A DNA stretch of 64,000 bases from Acorus gramineus (taxonomy: Eukaryota; Streptophyta; Magnoliopsida; Acorales; Acoraceae), in NCBI GenBank assembly GCA_030737835.1, contig CM060853.1:16178895-16242894 (forward strand), given 5' to 3'. The notes beneath the pieces were generated by a model. It did not search any database. It saw only the letters and a list, made by a program, of their open reading frames with translations, and was not told where the DNA came from. Position 1 is the stretch's first letter, and each line of letters opens with the position of its first letter. A program made the position numbers and the translations under genes. Below are positions 1-12,250 of the stretch, one piece after another.

Positions 1-870
1 TAGGCCGAATGGCATTCTATATACATGGTGTATATATACTAATACAGTAATACTAATGAGCCATAGTTTAAATCAGATCCCATTATAAAAAAAGTAGTAT
101 TTGATCTTTTTGTTTACACAATCTCATTGATTGATTGTGATTTTAAGTATTTATAGAAATAGTGATTGATTGATTGTAAATAATTTGTGACAAGGGTTTA
201 ATAAAGGTGCAAGGCCCATTTAAGTTTATGTGGCTTGAAGCCCAACTCACAGCATGCCTAACTGGTCATAATTGGATCCATTTGGGGTGCTGTTACACTC
301 TCTTTTCCAATTCTTTATATCCAGTTAAAAATTTAATAAAATATATACATCATTAAATAATATATATATCTTGTTAAATATTTTTTTATTTTTATTAAAA
401 ACTGATTTATTCAATTCAAAATAAAATAATGTAAATTTTTTATCAAAATATATATTTATTTAGATAATGTTTATTTTTTAACAAAAAATTTAAAAAATTC
501 ATGTGGTTTAAGTTTTGAATTATAAAAATGATTGAATTAATATTTTCCATCCATTTTAAGAAGGATTACAATTTTTTTTATAATCATGATCGTAGAAATC
601 AAAATTCTCTCTTCATTTCAAAGTTATCAAACTGATCTAAAACATGAACAACATAGACCCACTACAAAAAAAAAAAAGTTACATGTTTTTCAAAGGCTCC
701 AAATAAGAGTGTGTAGAGCCATATATATAGAGAGAACACCCCGTTGAGTTGTTCCGCAGAAACACTGGACGAGAAGAGTAACAACTAATAAAAAGGGACC
801 CACTTTTTGGTTCTCCCAACAAAGACGTCGAACGCGTCTGATGGACCAATCCAAACGGAGGAACCCGAAA
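1..870. other. AT-rich upstream region of the UTR gene
   Basis: I see no gene here. The first 650 bases are AT-rich with long A and T runs. A TATATATAG motif lies near 720-732, but it is about 330 bases upstream of the start codon and upstream of the stress element at 875, so it is probably not the core promoter. Base composition becomes GC-richer from about 740 onward, where the 5' region of the next gene begins. Confidence 0.6.
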
Positions 871-874
871 CGAT

Positions 875-893
875 CCAATGAAAAACATCCACG
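875..893 (+). promoter_or_regulatory. ER stress response element (ERSE-I)
   Basis: The sequence is CCAAT at 875-879, nine bases, then CCACG at 889-893. This is an exact match to the ERSE consensus CCAAT-N9-CCACG, bound by NF-Y together with bZIP factors in the unfolded protein response. A second CCAAT lies at 846-850, a second CCACG near 902, and a GACGTC near 823. The element sits about 165 bases before the ATG of a UTR1-type nucleotide-sugar transporter. Arabidopsis UTR1 is known to be induced by ER stress, so motif and gene fit each other. A weak TATA-like CAATAAAAAC follows near 930. Confidence 0.75.
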
Positions 894-1056
894 TGGACAA
901 ACCACGTAGCTTCCGAGCTTTCTCTCCCCGCAATAAAAACCTTCCGAGGCCCCGCGATCCGACCCGACTCAACTCAACTTGGCCTTCGATCGACTCGACC
1001 TCCTCCGCCGGAGTTCTCTCCCTCATCTCGTACGTCTGGCGGGATCCGACCGTCAA

Positions 1057-4000
1057 ATGAAAGGCCACGGCGGCGGCGCCGGCCTCGGACGGGTGGTGCT
1101 GCTCGGATTCTGCATCGCCGGGATCTGGGCGGCTTACATCACTCAAGGCGTTCTCCAGGAAACCCTGTGAGTCTCTTTTTTTGTGTTTTGAATATCTGAT
1201 CGAATTTATTTGAATTTTTTAGAGACAAATTTGAAGTCTTGAGCTCCCTAGGTAATAGAAAACGATTCACTTTTATGGAATCTAGGGTTTATTTGATCTG
1301 ATGTTTAACTGCATTGTCTTATCGCTATGGAATCTGTGGATATTGGGGTTTATGTTAGGAGGATTAGTAAAGTAGAGGTTTTTTGCGTCATTAGTTTATA
1401 TGCACCAATTCATATACAGAATTCTGTTTATGTATGGAATTCTGGTTGTTACCCTGTTAATTTGGCTGTTCAAATTTCCAATCTTTGAGTTTGGCGGTGC
1501 AGTTTCAGTGGACCCTTTAAAGGTTTTGGATTTATGGATGCCTTCTATTGGTAGTCGGCTAGTTGCCCCCCAACCAATTGTTTGATGCATTTGACAAACA
1601 AAACAAGCTTAGGTTTTTTACCGATTTGCACAAGCTGTCGGTTGGATTCTAAGGTGATCGTGTGTCTTTCACTTTTTCTCAGGTCCACCAAGCAATTTGG
1701 ACCAGATGGGAAGCGGTTTGAGCACCTTGCGTTCTTGAACCTTGCTCAGAATGTCGTTTGTTTCTTGTGGTCTTTGTTAAGTAAGTTTTACATCTATTTA
1801 AATTTTTTTACTTCTACCTATTTATAAATTGGGTGTATGATTATTTGATTTGTTGGTTGACCTCTCTCTATTCTCAAATGCCTTTGTGATTGAGCAGTGA
1901 TAAAGATTTGGTCCAGAGGCTCCAATGGTGGTGCTCCATGGTGGAGTTATTGGAGTGCCAGCATTACAAACACAATTGGACCTGCAATGGGAATTGAAGC
2001 ATTGAAATATATCAGTTACCCAGCCCAGGCATGTTCGTCATCCCTTTGACATTATTTGTTTTGAAATCTAACCTGACATGCTTGTCATCTGCACTGTGTT
2101 TAATTGCTTTAGTATGTTTGATATTTGTCTTTCCAACTCTTTAGTTATGAGGGTATATTCTGCAAGTTCACTGCATTGTTTTTCAGAATGCAGTGAACTT
2201 TATAAATTCCTTGAGGCTGGAAGAAATAGCCTTTTTTTTTTTTTTTTGGAGTGGAAGACTCATTCTCTTCACGCATTGAGTAATTGCATTTTGGTTTGAT
2301 CAATGGTGAAATTGTTTACATGCATTGAGTACTTTCTTCAAGCATAAATGAGGGTTTGAAATGCCTGAAGAACTTGAAATTTTTCGAAGAGTGTCTTTTT
2401 GCATTGCTCATTGAGCTCATTTGTTTCTGGCTCTTTCTTCCTTAATAAATATCTTGATCTGCTATTGTGTCGGATTTCCCCTATTTAATTAGTATAACTT
2501 GCATTGCTCTGCGTTGCTAAAGATGTGGTGCAACTATCAAAGAACAAAATTGTCTTATACGAAGCATAAGGTTTCATAAAATGATTGCATATGTTCATCT
2601 CCTTTAAATTTGTGTAACTGTCCAGGAACTGTTTCTGTTCCAGCAGATCTGACACAAAACCTTGACTACTAAGCCCTTGGTTGATTTACCAAAGGCCAAA
2701 GCTTTTCCTTAATTCCTTTTATACATGATGACTCATCCATCTGAAGTTTTTATTAAAATATATTTTGAGCTGTTTTGGGCTCTGATGTGATCTGTCTCAG
2801 AGGGCATTCCTCTTGCACTGGGCAAGGCTTTACATTGAATAGAATGCGGTTGAAGTTAACTGCGATGAACTTTGAAACAATTTCTAAATCATCATTTTGT
2901 GTTATTTGGAGATCTTACTTCATTGCTGTTCTATGTTTTGCAGGTTCTAGCAAAATCATCAAAAATGATTCCCGGTAAGTTTACCAGACTGACCATATTT
3001 TTTAATTAGTATGTCATGTAACTGAAATTTGAAATCTGCAGAGTTACTTTTTCTGGTTTGTTGCAAAACAATGTTAAAAGATGATTCTACAGTTTTCTCT
3101 AATAATTTTCATGAGCAAAATAACTATGGGTGGTAAAACGTGGGACACTGATGTCCAATATTGAATTTAAGGAGTTCTTCAGCATGATTATTAGATACAA
3201 AAGGCTCTTTTTTGGTTTTGAGAAAGGGTAGGCTGATACCCCCTGCAATTTATTAAATAAATCACAAATGGTGTGGCTGAGAATAAATCTTTTTTTGTTA
3301 AGTCCTTGCACCTTTTTTGTTCGCCTTTTTTTGGGTAAGTGTTTTTTCCTGGTTAAATATTTTCTTATCAACCATGAGGAAGGCTCAAATCCAGGACCCT
3401 CGGATTTAGGGGGGGGGGGGGGGGGGTATGTGTGCACTACCAAAGGTGATTTAGTCTTTCTGGGCCTTTGTACCTCTTTGCAGATCCCCTGACTTCATTC
3501 ATCTTCTCCCATTTGGATATGAAAGTTGGATTTGGAATTCGATGCATCTGCGATTTGTGGGAGTTTTATATCTGTCCAATTCCACATTTTCAGATTTCCA
3601 GACTCATGGCCTTTTCGGTTCTGGGTATTGGAATCACTCTAAAATTCTTCCAATAAAACAAATCACTAAAATATCTTTCTCATGGGAACATAAAACAAAA
3701 CAAACACTCCATCATAAAAACCTGCCCCTCAGGTGCCTAGTCATGGTGAAATATTAATGTTACACATCAATTTCAAAAAAGTATTTTATGGAAATTAAAC
3801 AGGGGAATTGGATACATGAAATATAGTCATTAATCCAAACAAAAGAATTGGAACTCGAAATCCAATCAAACCACCTCTTGGCAGGTTGGAAGGTATCCTT
3901 TCTTCACTGAGGGGTCTTTGGGTTCAAATCTTATTTCCATTGATTGGATACATTTAACCGGAAAAGCACTTACCTACCAAAAAATCAAACCCAATCCAAC

Positions 4001-6345
4001 TCCAGCTGATTTCTAAGGGATTCAAGTCCCAAATCCAACCCCTGTTGATGAATGCACACGTGGAGACTCATCTAACAGACATGGTGAATTTGTGTTATAT
4101 CAAATGCATAAATGTCACCTGAAATGAGCTAGTAGTCTGATATGGACTCTCAGATCTCTTTGATAGACTAGTTGCATTCTTCTTTGTATTTCCCAAACCT
4201 GTGCTCTCACCGATAAGATCCCTCCCCACTCAGACTTTATAATTGCTATGAGTGAGTCTTGATGCCCACCCTGGGCCTCCCCAAATCTATGCTTATTTGT
4301 TAAGTCCCAAGCTATGTTCCAAATATTGAAAATGTACTTTTTCACTTAGCTTTATGGTCACTTTACGAGTTTATCAATGTAAAAGTAAATTAGAAGTTAC
4401 TATGGTTTTGTTGAGGGAAAGCAAAATGCAGTGCCATATTAGTATCATTGTTTTCATAATATATTGTACAGTGGGGGAAAAATCACCATTAGGGAGTAGG
4501 AAAGTTCCATTTAGGGGAAGGCAGGGTGTCCTATGGTAGATACCTCTTCTACCATGTCTCTCTCCTAAATGGCTCTCCCTACTGTCCTGTTGGTTTTTGT
4601 TTCCATTACTTTTCTTTGGGCGTTTCCCTTATTTTGAATAAATTTTGGTGCAACGCCTTCCTTTCCATCAAAAAATATTATTGTTGTCATTACATTGTTC
4701 CACTCTTTTGAGGCCAGCAATGTTCTAGAAACAATTGCCAAACTCCTAACAAATACACACTATACCGGAATCACTATATAAATAAGATAGATTTAGAATT
4801 TCACTTAGCATTTATGAAAGTTGGAGAAATATTTAATGGTCTACTTATTTATCCTCCTGTGTCTGTCAATGCAATTTAATTTGATTATTAATATATGGAG
4901 TTTTTATGATAATATTAATAATAGCTCTTGTATAGCGATTTTATGCTTAGCTTCCCTAGTGTTTCATCACAAAATGGGGATTTCCCTTGGAGAAGAGTGG
5001 TTTCCGTAGATTTTTATAATGATTCGATAATTTCATACTTTGGCTATTTGATATTGTCCACCTATCATGCTCGGAATGGGACATGCTGGAATGCTATATT
5101 TAGATTTAAATGATCCCTGTTATCTGAGGAAATTGATAAAATCTCTGCTCTCTAGTTTTGAAGTTGGCGAATCTGTGCCTGTGGAATTATGAGGAATGTA
5201 TTTTTATGCATAGAATAAAAGAACATAATTGTTCTTCTTGAGGACTCTTCAGATATGATCTAAAATACTAACTCTCACAAAATCAAATGGAATTATTGCT
5301 CTTGATTTAGTTGTTTCTAGTTCGTGGATATGTAGGGTTCACAAATCTCATCTGCATGTTGTCTTAATAGATAAATGAAAGTCACCGATTGCGCCCATTT
5401 AAATTTTTTACTTAACCTACATGCAGTTATGCTCATGGGTACACTTGTTTATGGCATCAAATACACAATTCCGGAGTATATATGCACTCTCCTTGTTGCC
5501 AGTGGCGTATCTGCATTTGCCCTTCTGAAAGTGAGTTATCTGTCTCACATTTTTTCTGAAATTCTTTCCATCTAAAAGTATTATCTTGAGCTCTAACACT
5601 TGGATCTTCTCTGATCTATATATGATTTGCAGACCAGCTCAAAGACAATAAGCAAGCTTGCTCACCCGAATGCTCCTCTTGGATACGGGTTGTGTTGTCT
5701 GAACTTGGCGTTTGATGGATTCACAAATGCTACTCAGGATTCTATAACAGCTAGGTAATTTCTGAACCCATTATCTTGGTGTTTGCAAGAACACGTTGAT
5801 TTGGAGTTTGAAATCCCACTACCATTTTCTTGTCATGGGAGATTCTTGGCTGCTTCAGTTTTAGGTTTGTGAATGATGTGATCATTGTCTATTTCTGAAT
5901 CTGTATCTTTTGACACTCAAAACATTCTCTATACAGGTATCCCAAGACGAGCGCGTGGGATATAATGCTGGGGATGAACCTCTGGGGCACCATATATAAT
6001 GTTGCATTCATGTTTGGATGGTCCCGTGGTGGTGGGTATGAGGCAGTAAGCTTCTGTTTGGACCACCCCGAGGCCGCTTGGGACATCCTTATGTACTGCC
6101 TTTGTGGGGCGGTGGGCCAGAACTTCATCTTCTTGACCATCAGCCGCTTTGGCTCCCTTGCTAACACCACCATCACCACCACAAGGAAGTTTGTCAGCAT
6201 CGTTGTTTCATCACTGTTGAGTGGAAATCCACTCTCTGCTAAGCAGTGGGCGAGTGTCTTGATGGTCTTCAGCGGTCTCTCGTATCAGATTTATCTCAAG
6301 TGGAGAAAGCTACAGAGGCTCCAAAAGAAGACAAAGGCCACCTAG
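1057..6345 (+). CDS. UTR1: UDP-galactose/UDP-glucose transporter, UTR1/UTR3 type (SLC35B1-like)
   Basis: This multi-pass membrane nucleotide-sugar transporter is expected in the ER, exchanging UDP-Glc/UDP-Gal for glycoprotein quality control. Seven exons are supported: 1057-1166, 1683-1780, 1898-2028, 2944-2974, 5427-5530, 5633-5754 and 5937-6345. They sum to 1005 nt (334 aa), close to the 332 aa I recall for Arabidopsis UTR1. Diagnostic stretches include GKRFEHLAFLNLAQNVV, ITNTIGPAMGIEALKYISYP, KTISKLAHPNAPLGYG, FDGFTNATQDSITARYP and NFIFLTISRFGSLANTTITT. The C-terminus ends KTKAT, matching the KxKxx ER-retrieval pattern. All introns are GT-AG except intron 3, which starts with GC (2029). 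Exon 4 is only 31 nt and intron 4 is 2.45 kb. The ATG is the first after the GC-rich leader and matches the family N-terminus. UTR1 and UTR3 are close paralogues, so the exact subtype is uncertain. Confidence 0.95.
3409..3426. repeat. poly-G tract (18 G) in UTR intron 4
   Basis: An uninterrupted run of 18 guanines lies within the long fourth intron. It is one of several long G or C homopolymers in this window. Confidence 0.9.
3523..4048. mobile_element. possible MITE in UTR intron 4
   Basis: The left side reads GTTGGATTTGGAATTCGATG near 3526. The reverse complement of the right side reads GTTGGATTTGGGACTTGAAT near 4045, so the two are imperfect terminal inverted repeats. The inside holds more TCCAATTCC-type motifs. 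I could not find a clear target-site duplication, so the boundaries and superfamily are uncertain. It would help explain the 2.45-kb intron. Confidence 0.35.
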
Positions 6346-8059
6346 AGGAGATATGTTTCCTTTTTTTTCTTTTTCTTTTTTTTTTCATAGGAGAGGTGTT
6401 TTTCTCAAAATATCTAATGTTTATCATGGGTTCAAGCCTTTTTAGGTAGTCCCTTCATTTTAGATTATTGTTGCAATATTTGGCTGATGTAACAGAGTAT
6501 CTCTTTTACATAGATGAAAATTTGACAAAAATACATCACAATTTTGATGCATGAAGAAAAAAATGTTTTTTGTTTGTTTTCTTGCAAGCTTGATGTACAT
6601 GGGTTGTATATTAAAGGATGATATGAATAATTCACAATGTTGCAAAGAGCATTCAGAAAATATTATGTTTTATCATTCTTAAATACAATAAAGAGACAAC
6701 AGAAAGCCAGGCAATATGTATTTCTAAACATCATTTAAACTCTTGAGACTGTTACAAACATTTGGAAAAGAAGAACCAGAACTACTTATTTTTCTATGTA
6801 TATATTCATTAGACAAAATTCGGAGGCAATTTCCATCTGGTTCATTTTTTATTTTCTCCATTTCTGTTCTTTCCTTGTATGCATGTGATGATCTAGGTCA
6901 TTTGTCCAAAGCATATGATGAGATTAGATTCCAAAATTAAGACTGTTAATGGTGATTCTGAGCACAAGAAAACCATACAGATTAAATTAAAATGATTCTG
7001 ATTACTAATACATTGTTCTATGAAAAAAATCCTTCTGTGGTTTCAGTTGGGCCACTTATAAAAGGACATGTTGAATGATGTCAATGCATTTACTGAAACC
7101 AGCTTTATCATAGATGACACTCTCATACATTACGACTGAACACTGTAAATTTCCATACTATGCTAAACAAATACCATGATCAACCTCTACTTAACGCAAT
7201 TTAAAACCGTCATAAACTTCATGTCATAATGCAGGTCTTCATAAGCACTCAACAGTCACAGAGGAAAAAAGAAGATAAAAGAAGAACCTCATATCTCAAA
7301 TAAAGGTTGATGTAATGCAAATCAAAACAAAAGTGATTAGCACTTTATTTTCATGTCTTCTTCTTTTCATGGGACTGAAAGTTCATGTTGATGGTGTTGA
7401 TGGTGGGGCTACATGAAAAGATGTCACTTGAGATATTGTAAAAGAAGGTGGAAAAGGTCCCACAGTTGAGAAAATTGAGAGTTGCAGTATCATGTTATAT
7501 ATCTTGTCAGCTTTCTCCCATGACTCCATCCTTCTCATGTGGATAGATTCCCACTTTTCAATGCAAGTATTTTTTATTTCCCCCCCTGAAACTGGTCCAG
7601 GTAGAAAGCACAAGAATTTTGGAATCCTATGCCTTAAAATATTTCCTATGGTTGTGAAATTTTGATATTGCTATCTGACCATCAATTCAAAACATGTTGT
7701 TCATATAATTAGTCAAGGGAAATCATTTAATAGAAGAACATAAAACACACCAATGTAATTAAAAATTCACATTATTCAATGAGAGTTTTCCAAGTCGCCT
7801 AAAATGTATAGATGCCCCTATAACAACATGCGAATAGGTAATCCTTTGAAACACACACACATCCATGTGGATACATTATGCATTACATATTGAAGATGTT
7901 AAGTCTATCTGTAGGAAGAGAAAATTAGAGGATAATTTTGTAAGAACTAAAACCACACGACATCAACTTAGGCGATCTGAAAAATGTGCAACATTTGCCA
8001 ATGGCGGGAAATTAAGGTCCCTGGCATCTCAGATGAACAAAATAATAAACTCATTATAA
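6346..8059. other. UTR 3' region and intergenic DNA
   Basis: The first few hundred bases are the expected 3' UTR, with a candidate AATAAA at 6687-6692. Beyond it I see AT-rich DNA with no coding pattern. Short open frames here (for example 7383-7613) have no recognisable protein character. Confidence 0.6.
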
Positions 8060-8475
8060 GCCGTGGCGGCTCCATGAATTATCATAAATGACGTTATTTT
8101 AAAAAATAAATATTATAAAAATTTTAAAAAATTTATTCTTATAATTTTTTTTTATAAAAAACATAAACTTTAATTTCTTTTAAAAATATAATAACAACTT
8201 ACATTAATAAAAAAATAAATCATCAAAGAAATGAGATGAAGTTTTTCAATATATAAATTTTTACAATTGTCCTCGATGGTAACACTGTAAGTCCGTAACA
8301 TGGGTAATTTGAGAGTTTTAAGTATAAAATCTAGATCGAGTAGGGTCAACTGGTGGACTAGTGGGGTTACTGGTGAGCTAAGTTATCATGGTTTGAAAGG
8401 GTGATGGTAGTAGTTTGAGTTTTTTTTTTTTAAAATATGATGGAGTCAACCACATTATATGTTGCGCCGCCCATG
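8060..8475. mobile_element. small TIR element (hAT-like MITE)
   Basis: The ends are imperfect inverted repeats: GCCGTGGCGGCTCCAT at the left against CATGGGCGGCGCAACAT read inward from the right. The same ATTATAA flanks both sides (8053-8059 and 8476-8482), a 7-bp duplication that would be 8 bp if one mismatch is allowed. That length is in the hAT range. The interior is AT-rich and codes for nothing. Confidence 0.5.
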
Positions 8476-8482
8476 ATTATAA

Positions 8483-10570
8483 TAATGGCCTTTGTTAGAA
8501 TATGTATAATAAACTATAAGGATTCATAAAACTAATTGAAACCAGTTGGATAGCCGGCTATGTTTATACTGTAGTTTGCTTATGGTTCATAACTGAGAAA
8601 GACATTCCAATATTGTTCAATATATACCCAAGAAATCATAAATTCTTACAACTGAATAGAGCAAATGACGAGGCCTCTTTTTGCAATTATCTTGTCTTGT
8701 AGGCAGTATGAAACTTGATTAATCAAGTGGTGTTCAAGACTAATGTGATTATTTCAAAATCAATGATTAATAACTCAGAGACTTACTTTACAGTTCTGTT
8801 TTAATATATTAAAGGTGCTCCCACCTTTTGACACACATACATTAGTTCCCTTCAATTAGACAATTAAATTTCCACATTAGTGCAACTTCATGGAAAATTC
8901 ACATTGGATAGTGCAAGTTCATGGAAAATTGAAAATGCTGCCAGCATATATACTTGAGAACAATTCAGTCCTATAATAGAGGTTTTTTAACCATCTTGAA
9001 GAGAACATATTACTGAATACTACCATCCTCTTATGTAGACAAAAAAACATAATATAATTGAACAATACATTGAAGGTCTCGTTTGGAACCATCAAATAGA
9101 TTTTTATTCTATGAAATCAGTTTTAGATAACCAATCACAAGCAGATATTTTTGAACTTTAACTTTTGATTTTCGAATGTGGCTTTTATGTTTTAAATGTC
9201 CACAAAATATTTTTTATGAAAAAATTGATTGAGAGTAAATTTTATAGATTGTTTATTTTAATCTATTTAGAATATAAACGGTTTTAAAAAATTAGAGAAA
9301 TCACATTTCATCAAAACTAGACCATCACATTTCCCAATTCATCCAGTGTTGTTAGACAAATGAATCACACACAAAATTAACTCACTTGAATGTTTTATAA
9401 GATTGTCATTGTAGAACTCATTAATTATGTTTAATTTTTCACTGGCCTTATTAGACAACAATTGCTCCCAAATAAATAAAGATTAATTAACACGTATGCA
9501 GGTCTTCCAAAGGATTGACATGCGAACACAAAAATAATAAAATAAAATATTGAGTAATTTTAAAATCTCCTATCATTTCACAAATAAAATATTGTGAAAA
9601 TATAGTATAATTATTAATTCCCACACATTTTAGATAGCAAAAAAAAAGAAAAAAAATCTTCATTATATTGATACACTTACGGACCAACACTTTGCCAAGA
9701 AATGCCACGACACTTCAAAGCATATATTACAAGTCCAAAATTTTAATATGACACAAAGAGGCAAATTATTTCATTTATGCAAGCTCCATGAGCTTCACCT
9801 ACTTGAGAACATCATAATTAAAAAAGAGCATGAGTTGACTTCAAGAGCCAGTACATGTGCAAGTGCTCCCCACCTTAAAGAATGGAGTGGACCATGTACC
9901 ATTCATCACCTACAACCAATGTTTCATGTTCTGGTGATCTTTGTCCCCTCCTCTCTCATTTTCAGTCAATGTAGAATCACAATAATGGGGGATACAAATC
10001 CTATAAACTAATTAATTGTCATTAATTAACTCACATGTCTTCATATCTTCATCCACTAATCATGATACAATGATACATTAATTAAATGGAGCTCGGTCAT
10101 TTTTTTAGTTACAATACTATTTCATTTACCTAGTTACTTGTTTGTGCTTCTATGCAAACATTAACAAAATATATAGCTTGTTAGAATTTTTTACTTTTTT
10201 ACAAAGAGTTCATACAGCTCATCCAATTTCTTCTTAAAAAAAAAAAAAAAAATGGTGAGTCTGAAAATAGGATTGAAAAAGTAATTGTGTGTAACGCTAT
10301 CTGTTATTTGAAGGTCAGTTATATTCATTAATCCCATATTGAGAAATTCAGAAATGGATGAACTTGTACCTTGTTTAATTAATACACCACATCAAATCTG
10401 AAGTTCTAATTAAATAAACATTTAAGAAGATCAAAGGACGGTCCACAGACTACAAAAGTGGTTATGAGAAAAACATGGAGAGGAAGATCGATTAGTTCCC
10501 CTCTAATTAAGTAGTCGAGATTCTTTCAATGTTTGTTTTTTTTTTCTTTTGGTGAAGACTTCAATGGTTG
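8483..10570. other. intergenic AT-rich DNA
   Basis: I see no gene, RNA gene or clear repeat here. Short open frames at 9487-9708 and 9748-10011 look random. Confidence 0.6.
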
Positions 10571-10579
10571 TAGTTGAAA

Positions 10580-11671
10580 GCGCACGTCTATTTCTATTAA
10601 CTAATTAACTAATATCACCGATCAGAAAAACAAAAAATTATAATTTAAACAACATTAATTCCACCAACCATTCAACAATCTCCTTGTCAATCACTGTTTG
10701 AGCCATTCGATAGTCTCCATGTCAATCACTATTTAAACCATTTGACAGTCTTTCTGTCCGATCATTATTTAAATGATTCGACAAACTATATGTCAACTTT
10801 TTTAAAAAACTTTCAACAGTTGGTGTGTCGACCTGAGAAGACCATTTAAATTTGTTCAGCTTTGTTGTTATTTGCATTTGATGTTGGTTAATTGGTTGGA
10901 CTTTATATAGAGAATATTTGGGTTGAACAAATCACTTGTATTGTTTGGATTTGGAGCTGTGATGGATTTTGGGTGCGATTATGTGTATAGTATGAGGAAT
11001 GGATTGTTGCATTGAATATTTCAATTCCTTTGTTGTCTGCATAATGCGTGTTCTTGGATTTAGGGTTATTAGTGTTTAAGAATGGCAAATTTAGATAGAT
11101 TCATATGATGATATGCTAATTGGCTATCAATTGAATATGATTTTGTTAGATTTTTTAAGGTGCATAACTAACCTCTTGGTCTTGAATCGAATATGATTTT
11201 GTTAGATTTTTGAGGTGCATGACTAACTTCATTATTTTTTTCTCTAGTAATAGTAGTTTTAATTTGTCTAGTATTTAATTTAACTGAAATGTCTGGTTGT
11301 GATACCTTTAGAGTTCACCTTGTTGCAATTATGTTCATGTTTTTTTTTTAATGTGTTAAGAGTTGAGTGAATATATTGTAAATGTTGAATGAAATGTGAA
11401 TGTGTTTATATTTTAATGTATATTAAATGTTGAATGTGGTCGAATATGTCTCAGATCAACTGTCGAAGATTTTAAAGGAAGGTTAATAGAACTCTGTCGA
11501 ATATTTTAAATGGTGGTTAACAGACTTACTGTCGATTGTTATAAAGGAATGTTGACAGAGAAATTGTCGAATGGTTGGTGGAATTAGTGTTGTTCAAATT
11601 ATGATTTTTTTATTTTTTTTATTGGTGAGAATGTGAGATTAGTTAATTGGTTGGTGGAAGTAGACGTGCCC
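10580..11671. mobile_element. non-autonomous Mutator-like element (MULE)
   Basis: A perfect 9-bp duplication TAGTTGAAA flanks the element (10571-10579 and 11672-11680), the hallmark of Mutator-like transposition. The ends are GCGCACGTCTA and, read inward from the right, GGGCACGTCTA. The terminal inverted repeats are long, about 250 bp. Inside the left TIR a unit of about 35 bp starting CCATTCGACAGTCTC-like recurs at about 10668, 10703, 10738 and 10774; the right TIR has the mirror set. The centre holds a 40-bp duplication (about 11131-11174 and 11188-11230). There is no transposase frame, so it depends on a helper element. The exact 9-bp duplication suggests a fairly recent insertion. Confidence 0.85.
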
Positions 11672-11924
11672 TAGTTGAAAAATGAGAAAGTTGAAAGGTT
11701 GTGGCCCTTGTGTACATCACCTTGTGTACAGAATTCTATATTGGGATTTTGTTTACATTTAGTTTTGCATCTTTTTGAGTCATGCATCAATTTTAAATTG
11801 ATTTTTATGTAATTGAAAGCATTTAATCTGTCAGGTATTAAATGAAATATACATACTGAAATCAGCTACAATGGTCCAACATTGAATTACATCTTATGCA
11901 CTATGAAACATACATTCATTCATT

Positions 11925-12250
11925 GTCAGTTACATTTAGAAAAAAGTCAGTTACACTATGCAATTCTTGGTTACATTTAACAAAAAGTCAGTTATATTTA
12001 CTAAAAGTTAGTTACATTTTTTCATTTTTTTTGTCAGTTACATATACAATTAGTGAATGATTCCAGATACATCATGATATAAACACATATAATATTTATC
12101 AAAAGTCAGTTACATTCTAGAATTGTCAGTGGCATATAACAAAAATGTAAGTTACATTTACCAAAAGTTAAATACATTGTTTTCAGATATCTATGCAACA
12201 TATATACTGCTATACAATTACATTTATCAAAAGTTAGTTACATTCATTAA
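11925..12250. repeat. degenerate minisatellite with AGTTACATTT core
   Basis: The motif GTCAGTTACATTTA or AGTTAGTTACATT, with AAAAG spacers, recurs about ten times at irregular distances of 20-45 bases. No open frame uses it. It may be a leftover of a larger repeat, but no ends could be defined. Confidence 0.5.

Noticed and set aside
3370-3930. GGCTCAAATCC and GGTTCAAATCTT in intron 4 as tRNA B-boxes of a SINE
   Set aside because: No matching A-box at the right distance and no defined ends or A/T tail, so the likeness is probably chance.
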